A stretch of 10,013 nucleotides of DNA, taken from an uncultured Bacilli bacterium. Its GTDB lineage: Bacteria > Bacillota_I > Bacilli_A > RF39 > UBA660. Below, one piece after another: positions 5,138 to 10,013 of this stretch. Within the stretch, counting starts at the first letter, position 1. Each line of letters begins with the position of its first letter. Position numbers and translations under genes: made by a program. Where the stretch lies: assembly GCA_947623855.1 (NCBI GenBank), contig CANQHW010000036.1, positions 1-10,013 on the forward strand. Direction: 5' to 3'. The notes under the pieces are model-generated. The model was not told where the DNA came from, made no database searches, and was given only the letters and a program-made list of their open reading frames with translations.

Positions 5138-6544
5138 ATGTTTAGATTTAATCCAGAAAAAGAATTAAAAAAGATCCAACATGGAGGAAGAAATAGATTT
5201 ATATTTTTTTCTTTTCTATTATTAGTTATTGCTGTTGTTGGAACATCTTATGCTTTTTATCAAGTAAGATATTCGAGAAGAATAATCTATACCAGAGTTA
5301 AAATAAATAGGAAAGATATAGAATTAGCTGTTAAGGTAGAAGGAGAAGAAGGAAATAGAACTACTTTTCCTTCTAAAGATGAAGGATTAATATATAGTGG
5401 AATAACATGCGATAAAGAAGGAATAACAACAGCAACCTGGAATTATGGAACATGGTCATTAGATTTAAATTCAAGTGGACCTAATAAATGTACTATAAAT
5501 TTTAGAAAAAAAACAACAACTACTGGGACATTATCATCTTTGTGTACAGGAAATATGGCTTTAAATGAATGTATGAAAGAACATGGATTAGAAGTAGCAA
5601 ATACTCTAATTGATGAAACTGAAGATGGAAATCTAAGATACGTTGGAGCAAGTAATGTAGTAAATAATTATGTTTTATTTAATTGTGATGATTATACTAA
5701 TCCCAGTACATCTACCTGTGAATTATGGCGGATTATTGGTCTTATGAATAATGTAGGAGTTGTTAATGGGAAGATTAATACTCAAAGTTTAGTAAAACTA
5801 ATCCGTAAAGACGGTACAAGTCCACTAAGGGATGCTAATGATTACTCAGAAAGAAATACCAACTTACAAACATATAATAATGATTGGACGACCTCAGAAT
5901 TAATGTATATGTTAAATCCAGGATATGATACTTATAAAGCAAAAACAACATCAAGTGCTACAGCGAAACTCGCAAATAACAGTTTATATTGGAATGGAGC
6001 GAAAGGTAATTGTTATAAGACAGATGAAAAAACAATCACAACTGACGGATGTGATTATAGTAGCACTGGCCCACAAAGAGGATTAAAAAATGATGATACC
6101 CGAAACATGATAGAGAATGTAATATGGAACTTAGGAGGACTATACAGTTCTGCTCATACAGCATCTCAATTTTATGAAGATGAACGAAAAACAAATGTAT
6201 CTGCTGAACATCAAAGCGAATGGACAGGAAAAATCGGATTAATGTACCCGAGTGATTATGGATATGCAGCTCCGGATGCATGTTGGTCAACAAATTTAAG
6301 AAGTTATAGTAGTAGCTGTTCTAAAAGTGATTGGTTACTTTCGATTTTTACTCAATGGACACTTACGCCGTCTTCAGACGACTCCTATTTTGCGTTCGTT
6401 GTCTACGACAACGGGAATGTCTCGACGGAAACTGTAAAAAGTACGCAATCCGCTCGCCCGACCTTATATCTGACATCCAGTGTAAAAATAAAGAGCGGGG
6501 AAGGTGATGGAAGTAGTACTAATCCTTATATATTAGTACCTTAG
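5138..6544 (+). CDS. Membrane-anchored surface protein with a putative DGR-variable C-terminal domain
   Basis: This 468-residue protein has a short basic cytoplasmic start, one membrane segment (about 21-42, FIFFSFLLLVIAVVGTSYAF) and a large outside part. Residues 50-125 look like a beta-rich stalk, and from about 133 a larger domain runs to the end. The pattern NLRYVGASNVVNNYVLFN, CELWRIIGLM, GKIGLMYPSDYGYA, W.L.P, ARPTLYL.S.VKI and NPY.LV recalls a lineage-rich family of C-type-lectin-like or DUF6273-like proteins (recalled, not searched). All ten cysteines are outside and fall in five close pairs. GGA supplies 24 of 30 glycine codons before residue 408, unlike whiA (1 of 11), hinting at separate origin. 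The C-terminal patch 408-459 differs again in base composition and is described separately. AAGGAG precedes the ATG by 9 bases. The ligand is unknown. Confidence 0.8.
   Translation: MFRFNPEKELKKIQHGGRNRFIFFSFLLLVIAVVGTSYAFYQVRYSRRIIYTRVKINRKDIELAVKVEGEEGNRTTFPSKDEGLIYSGITCDKEGITTATWNYGTWSLDLNSSGPNKCTINFRKKTTTTGTLSSLCTGNMALNECMKEHGLEVANTLIDETEDGNLRYVGASNVVNNYVLFNCDDYTNPSTSTCELWRIIGLMNNVGVVNGKINTQSLVKLIRKDGTSPLRDANDYSERNTNLQTYNNDWTTSELMYMLNPGYDTYKAKTTSSATAKLANNSLYWNGAKGNCYKTDEKTITTDGCDYSSTGPQRGLKNDDTRNMIENVIWNLGGLYSSAHTASQFYEDERKTNVSAEHQSEWTGKIGLMYPSDYGYAAPDACWSTNLRSYSSSCSKSDWLLSIFTQWTLTPSSDDSYFAFVVYDNGNVSTETVKSTQSARPTLYLTSSVKIKSGEGDGSSTNPYILVP
6359..6514 (+). other. Putative DGR variable region with homing-end sequence
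   Basis: Within an AT-rich gene this stretch turns GC-rich and CpG-rich. Of the 17 codons from 6371 to 6421, nine end in C and fit NNC (gac, gac, tcc, ttc, gtc, tac, gac, aac, gtc). By hand count only about 28 of the roughly 398 codons before 6332 end in C. This is what adenine mutagenesis of AAC codons in a template gives, and the encoded residues 414-428 mix D, S, F, V, Y and N. Constant parts (ccg, gcg, ggg, cgc-ccg-acc) lack adenine or keep it. The 3' end, GAGCGGGGAAGG.GATGGAAGT (6493-6514), recurs at 2-23 and is the likely homing end. Boundaries are approximate, and no template or reverse transcriptase is in the window. Confidence 0.55.
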
Positions 6545-6573
6545 AAATATCACTAATAAGTGGTATTTTTTTT
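6545..6573 (+). terminator. Terminator of the surface-protein gene
   Basis: AAATATCAC (6545-6553) pairs with GTGGTATTT (6560-6568), including one G-U pair, around the loop TAATAA. The T-run extends to 6573. It starts directly after the TAG stop and lies about 30 bp past the putative homing end. Confidence 0.8.
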
Positions 6574-6580
6574 AGATATT

Positions 6581-6589
6581 TGATATACT
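6581..6589 (+). promoter_or_regulatory. Extended -10 promoter of the membrane protein/phosphatase-like pair
   Basis: TGATATACT is an extended -10 element (TATACT at 6584-6589) in the same TTTGATAYAMT context seen before whiA and the kinase gene. No good -35 is visible, and its place overlaps the preceding terminator. The start would be near 6596, about 14 bases before the ATG at 6610. A TTG at 6580 in frame with the gene is part of this promoter and is not taken as the start. Confidence 0.6.
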
Positions 6590-6609
6590 TAAATAGAAAG
6601 AGTGATCTT

Positions 6610-7125
6610 ATGGGTAAGAAAATTGGTGAAATATTTGGGAGTATTTTAGGTACTAGTTTATTAAGTAAGTATTTAGTAGTATTTTTAATATCAATGATTC
6701 CTTTAGTAGAGTTAAGGGGTGCTATACCATATTCGCAATTAGTAGGGTTACCTATAGTGCCATCATATATTGTATCAATAATTGGGAACATGTTACCGGT
6801 ACCTATTATTTTCTTATTTGCTAGAAGAGTATTGGAATGGGGGAGTGAGAAAAAGTATACTAAGAAGTTTTTTAGTTGGTGTTTAGAAAAGGGAAGAAAA
6901 GGTGGAGATGCTTTGGAAGCTAAAGCTGGTAAAGGTTTGTTTTGGGCGTTATTAATATTTGTAGGTATTCCACTTCCTGGAACGGGAGCTTGGACAGGGA
7001 CTTTAGCTGCTAGTATTTTAGATATGGATTTTAAGAAAAGTGTTATAGCAGTAATGTTAGGGGTTTTATTAGCAGGAATAATTATGGGAGTTATATCATT
7101 TTTAATATTTAAAGGAGTATTTTAA
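6610..7125 (+). CDS. COG2426-type small integral membrane protein (putative small multidrug export family)
   Basis: This 171-residue, very hydrophobic protein has membrane segments near residues 21-33, 46-72, 108-135 and 143-168. It carries the family hallmarks PLVELRGAIPYSQ (31-43) and GIPLPGTGAWTGTLAAS (119-135); the second resembles the re-entrant PxPGT motif of DedA-type transporters. Pfam names the family Sm_multidrug_ex, but transport of drugs is poorly established and the substrate is unknown. The ATG at 6610 has GAGTGATC 2-3 bases upstream and is preferred over the in-frame TTG at 6580, which lies in the -10 element. Its stop TAA shares one base with the ATG of the next gene, so translation of the two is probably coupled. 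A charged loop between segments (74-108) lies on one side of the membrane. Confidence 0.85.
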   Translation: MGKKIGEIFGSILGTSLLSKYLVVFLISMIPLVELRGAIPYSQLVGLPIVPSYIVSIIGNMLPVPIIFLFARRVLEWGSEKKYTKKFFSWCLEKGRKGGDALEAKAGKGLFWALLIFVGIPLPGTGAWTGTLAASILDMDFKKSVIAVMLGVLLAGIIMGVISFLIFKGVF

Positions 7126-7724
7126 TGAATGTAGTTTATTTAGTTAGTACAGGGAATAATAAGAATAATATAGAATATATAAATAAAAATTTAGATTATA
7201 AATTTTTATCTATTAGTAATCATAAGATAATGGATAACATAAGTAATCTATTAAAAAATATAGATAATATATATACTTCAGAGGATGTTAAATGTATTGA
7301 AGCAGGGATACATTTAGGTACTAGTAATAAAGTTATAGTTACGGTAGATAGTAGTTTTAATAAATTAAAGTATTATAGTAAGATTAGTTTAGATGATAAA
7401 GAAGAGTTATGGAGAAAGTTAGTTAAAGATTTTAATTATAAGTTAAATTCTGAGAGTATTAATGAGGTTAAAAAAAGAGTTAGCTCCGCTTTGAAGTTAG
7501 TTTTATTTCATAAACCGGATACTAACTGTGTAATTGTAACTCATAAGAGTGTTATTATAGCGTTATTATCTATTTGGTGTGAAGTAGGTCTTAATTATGA
7601 TAATAATGTTATTATGGATTATAAGGGAAAGACTATAATAGATGGGGTATGGAATAAACCTTTAGTATTTAAGTTATGTTTTGAAGGAAAAGATTTATTA
7701 TCTTTAGAGAGGGTTACTTTTTAA
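7125..7724 (+). CDS. Degenerate histidine-phosphatase-superfamily protein
   Basis: The 199-residue protein has the outline of a phosphoglycerate-mutase/histidine-phosphatase fold: an opening strand VVYLVSTG (3-10), IYTSEDVKCIEAG (49-61), which matches the usual IYSSPLxRxxETA segment, and CVIVTHKSVIIALLSIWC (135-152), which matches the VxHGGxIR segment. The catalytic RHG that should stand at residues 8-10 is STG, so the phospho-accepting histidine and its arginine are missing, although the second histidine (His140) remains. It is probably an inactive relative with a binding or regulatory role; loss of function is also possible, but the frame is intact. The ATG overlaps the stop of the membrane-protein gene in TAATG, with AAAGGAG upstream, so the two are coupled. 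The 3' end overlaps the converging femX-like gene by 11 bp. Confidence 0.7.
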   Translation: MNVVYLVSTGNNKNNIEYINKNLDYKFLSISNHKIMDNISNLLKNIDNIYTSEDVKCIEAGIHLGTSNKVIVTVDSSFNKLKYYSKISLDDKEELWRKLVKDFNYKLNSESINEVKKRVSSALKLVLFHKPDTNCVIVTHKSVIIALLSIWCEVGLNYDNNVIMDYKGKTIIDGVWNKPLVFKLCFEGKDLLSLERVTF

Positions 7725-8907
7725 ATTTACGGTAGATTTTTAATAAGATAGGTAATATTTTATACCAGATAGGTTTATTTATTAAGTCAAACTCTCCAAT
7801 AAATTCAATATAGGTTCCACCTAGTTTTCTTTTGTATTCGTGGATTCCTGCTAAGTTTTTATATTTAGTATGAGGGTCTCCAACGGTTCCGAAAAGATCA
7901 GCAAAATCTTTTTTTTGTTCATAAGCATCTTTAATATATTCGTAATATAAACGGTTTATAGTTCCGGTATATTCAGCGATTTCATCGTTACCGATGTACA
8001 TTGACCAAGCTCCTTTTTCAGAGTAAGTACAGATTAGGGATGCAATAACTATTTCTTTATTACCTTTATCTTTTAGAAAGTTAATATCTTTTTGCATTTT
8101 AGTTATTTTATCGGGATTTTTTTCATTTTTTATTAGTTCTTCATATTTTTTAATAACTTTTTCAGGGTTTATTTTAGCAATAAAGTTTTTAATATAGTTA
8201 TTTTCTTTTAAGATATTAAAGACGTTTTCATAGTAACTTTTAGAATAACTTTTAAAACCATCTTTATTAGATATACGGGTGATTAATTCATAGAAGTTAT
8301 CAACATTGGGAGCACTTTCTATTACAAGGTCATAGTTATAACTACGTTTAATAGAACGCATGAATGTTTTAGAGATGGTTTGTTCTACTTCGGTAAAGTC
8401 TTTATAATTTTTAAAGTAAGTTCGAAAAGTATAACGAGGTTGGTTATGTTCATAAAGTTTATTAAATCCTTTATGGACATAACCTAGTTTTAATAGGTAG
8501 TTAAATAAGGCATAGTTGTTTTGACCATTAGGAATAGGGTTAGCTTCTTCGTCGATATCTTGATAACTAATAGGGGGATCAATTTTTAGATAGATAGCGT
8601 TTTGGTTTTTTAAGAAGGTTTTTAGTTTAGTAGTAAATTCTTTTAAAAGTTTTTTATTATCATAATCGATGACGAATCCTCTAGGGGCATAGAAGTAACA
8701 CATATTTAGAGGGGTTTTCTTTTGCATTAATAAGGCTTCTGCAACGATGTGGCCTTCTTCATCTTTTAATCCAACATACCAAGGTATTTGATTTCTATTT
8801 AGTTTATTTACTAATCCCCATTCATATGAGTTCATAAAATGTGCATTTTTATGGGTTTTCCAAAATTTCGTATATTCTTTTCTTTCAATATTTGTTATAA
8901 ATTGCAT
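7714..8907 (-). CDS. FemABX/MurM-type peptidoglycan bridge aminoacyltransferase
   Basis: Members of this family use aminoacyl-tRNA to add amino acids to the lysine side chain of the lipid-linked or polymer stem peptide, making interpeptide bridges on the inner face of the membrane. The 397 residues show the two GNAT-like halves: NSYEWGLVNK (26-35), YFYAPRGFVIDY (71-82) and IYLKIDPP (105-112) in the first, and a helical, lysine/glutamate-rich insert (about 247-285) that fits the tRNA-synthetase-like coiled-coil arm. The second half ends with the family signature LAGIHEYKRKLGGTYIEFIGEFDL (352-375). The C-terminus is basic (ILLKIYRKFKK), suiting contact with membrane or tRNA. The ATG at 8907 has AAAGGTGAT 4 bases upstream. 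It follows murF by 19 bp in one operon. Which amino acid is added cannot be read from the sequence. Confidence 0.9.
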   Translation of the reverse strand: MQFITNIERKEYTKFWKTHKNAHFMNSYEWGLVNKLNRNQIPWYVGLKDEEGHIVAEALLMQKKTPLNMCYFYAPRGFVIDYDNKKLLKEFTTKLKTFLKNQNAIYLKIDPPISYQDIDEEANPIPNGQNNYALFNYLLKLGYVHKGFNKLYEHNQPRYTFRTYFKNYKDFTEVEQTISKTFMRSIKRSYNYDLVIESAPNVDNFYELITRISNKDGFKSYSKSYYENVFNILKENNYIKNFIAKINPEKVIKKYEELIKNEKNPDKITKMQKDINFLKDKGNKEIVIASLICTYSEKGAWSMYIGNDEIAEYTGTINRLYYEYIKDAYEQKKDFADLFGTVGDPHTKYKNLAGIHEYKRKLGGTYIEFIGEFDLINKPIWYKILPILLKIYRKFKK

Positions 8908-8926
8908 TTTATCACCTTTACTTTAT

Positions 8927-10013
8927 TTATTTGTAATATTCTTGTAAATTATTTATGATTTCAATAAATTTCATACCATTAGAGGCTTTAAATAAAATGG
9001 TATCTTGATCTTGGATGAGATTAAGTAATTTTTTAGTAGCAGTAGAATTATCAGGACAGGTAATTATTTTATTTTTAGGCATTCCAAGTTCTAAAGCTTT
9101 ATTAGCGATATATTGGGCTTCTTTTCCGACGGTAAGTAGTATATCAATATTATTTTGGAAGACAGATGTTCCGACTTCTTCGTGTAAGTTTTTACTATAT
9201 TTACCTAGTTCTAACATATCTCCTAAGACAGCAATTTTTCTAGTTGTATATTTACTTAATATTTCTAGGGAAGATTTTACGGAGTCGACACTAGCATTAT
9301 AAGTATCATTTATAAAAGTTAGATTATTAATATGAATAAATTCCATTCTATTTTTAGTTAGAGTAATATTTAAGATACCATTAATAATTTTAGTAGGAGG
9401 AACTTTTAAGAGAGTACCGACGGCGAAAGCGATTAAACTATTATAGATAAATACTTTACCAGGTATAGGACATTTAAGATCATATTTTTTATTTTGATAG
9501 GTAATGGTAAAAGTAGAATAGTTTTCAGTTAAAGTAATATTGGTAGCAGTAAAGTCACTAGGATTATCGATACCAATGGTTACAATATTTTGGGGATGAG
9601 TTTGATAATAGGTATGTAACATATCATTATCATTATTTATTATTAAGATACCATCTTTATCCATACCATTAATTATTTCTAATTTAGCTTTTAAAATATT
9701 TTCTCTGGAACCTAGTTCACCGATGTGAGCAGTACCAACATTAGTAATAACACTGATATGGGGATGAGTGATCTTAGTAAGATAATCGATTTCACCAAGA
9801 TGGTTCATACCCATTTCAATAACAGCGGCTTCTTCATCTTGTAAACGTAATAAAGTTAGGGGTAGACCAATATTGTTATTAAAGTTACCTTCAGTTTTTA
9901 AAGTTTTATAATGGGTATTTAATACACTATAAATCATATCTCTCGTAGAGGTTTTACCAACACTACCGGTTACTCCAATAAATTTAGCTTTAGAGTTATT
10001 TCTTTTGGTTTCG
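8927..10013 (-). CDS. murF: UDP-N-acetylmuramoyl-tripeptide--D-alanyl-D-alanine ligase (N-terminus beyond the right edge)
   Basis: MurF joins D-Ala-D-Ala to the UDP-MurNAc-tripeptide with ATP, the last cytoplasmic step of the peptidoglycan precursor. The frame is open to the right edge: before the first methionine (9937) it continues for 25 more codons that contain the Walker A FIGVTGSVGKTSTRD, so the gene is cut by the window and not started internally. About 361 of the usual 440-460 residues are present; the N-terminal uridine-binding domain is missing. Further hallmarks are EGNFNNNIGLPLTLL, EMGMNHLGEI, VITNVGTAHIGELGS, ENILKAKLEI, INDTYNASVDSVKSSLE and VLGDMLELG. EMGMN and NNxIGxPLTLL distinguish it from MurE. 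It is followed by the bridge transferase, placing two successive steps of stem-peptide building in one operon. Confidence 0.95.
   Translation of the reverse strand, partial: ETKRNNSKAKFIGVTGSVGKTSTRDMIYSVLNTHYKTLKTEGNFNNNIGLPLTLLRLQDEEAAVIEMGMNHLGEIDYLTKITHPHISVITNVGTAHIGELGSRENILKAKLEIINGMDKDGILIINNDNDMLHTYYQTHPQNIVTIGIDNPSDFTATNITLTENYSTFTITYQNKKYDLKCPIPGKVFIYNSLIAFAVGTLLKVPPTKIINGILNITLTKNRMEFIHINNLTFINDTYNASVDSVKSSLEILSKYTTRKIAVLGDMLELGKYSKNLHEEVGTSVFQNNIDILLTVGKEAQYIANKALELGMPKNKIITCPDNSTATKKLLNLIQDQDTILFKASNGMKFIEIINNLQEYYK

Noticed and set aside
6036..6293. - strand open frame inside the surface-protein gene
   Set aside because: A shadow of a long gene with clear family pattern, with no support of its own.
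6519..6791. - strand open frame across the terminator and membrane-protein gene
   Set aside because: It crosses a terminator and a promoter and overlaps conserved coding sequence.
9015..9302. + strand open frame opposite murF
   Set aside because: It lies entirely within conserved murF sequence on the other strand.
1..10013. CRISPR arrays, tRNA genes, transposases or a DGR reverse transcriptase
   Set aside because: None was found: there are no regularly spaced repeats, no cloverleaf-like segments and no transposase or reverse transcriptase motifs in any long frame.

Overview
The window is AT-rich, compact DNA in the bacterial genetic code, with UGG as the tryptophan codon and TAA, TAG and TGA all used as stops. 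Its gene set (whiA, clpP, a TGS-domain uridine kinase, type I GAPDH, a FemABX-type bridge transferase, murF) points to a low-GC Bacillota genome. By inference this is an uncultured gut Bacilli lineage related to RF39 or Erysipelotrichia. murF and a FemABX enzyme mean the cell makes a peptidoglycan wall, probably with branched or bridged stem peptides.

Layout. Positions 1-53 are the last codons of a gene whose tail resembles the tail of the surface protein at 5138-6544. A GC-richer, hairpin-rich spacer and a strong terminator follow. Then come whiA (+), clpP (-, converging on whiA), a 546-aa TGS/uridine kinase protein (+) and gapA (+) with a bidirectional terminator. Positions 4650-6573 form an accessory island: a possible 34-codon ORF, a repeat and palindrome cluster, a small XRE-type regulator (-), an operator-like intergenic region, and a divergent 468-aa membrane-anchored, cysteine-paired extracellular protein. 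After the island a coupled pair (COG2426-type membrane protein and a degenerate histidine-phosphatase-like protein) runs rightward into a leftward murF-femX cell-wall operon. murF is cut by the right edge.

Main point of interest. The C-terminus of the 468-aa protein has the marks of a variable region made by a diversity-generating retroelement (DGR). A GC-rich patch (about 6359-6514) sits in an AT-rich gene and has a dense cluster of NNC codons, as expected when template AAC codons are mutated at their adenines. The patch ends in a 22-bp segment that recurs with one mismatch, T against A, at the left edge of the window (2-23) in the same reading frame of a second gene. Similarity drops sharply just past the segment. 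This looks like two DGR targets sharing a homing end. No reverse transcriptase, template repeat or Avd-like gene is visible here, so they would have to lie elsewhere, and the DGR call is an inference.

How the parts may work together. The XRE-type protein is divergent from the variable surface protein, and three TGTTGGT half-sites lie between them, one pair as an inverted repeat overlapping the surface-gene promoter. This suggests a locally controlled, diversifiable surface module placed among core housekeeping genes. The housekeeping genes use a recurring extended -10 promoter (TTTGATAYAMT, where Y is C or T and M is A or C) with short leaders.
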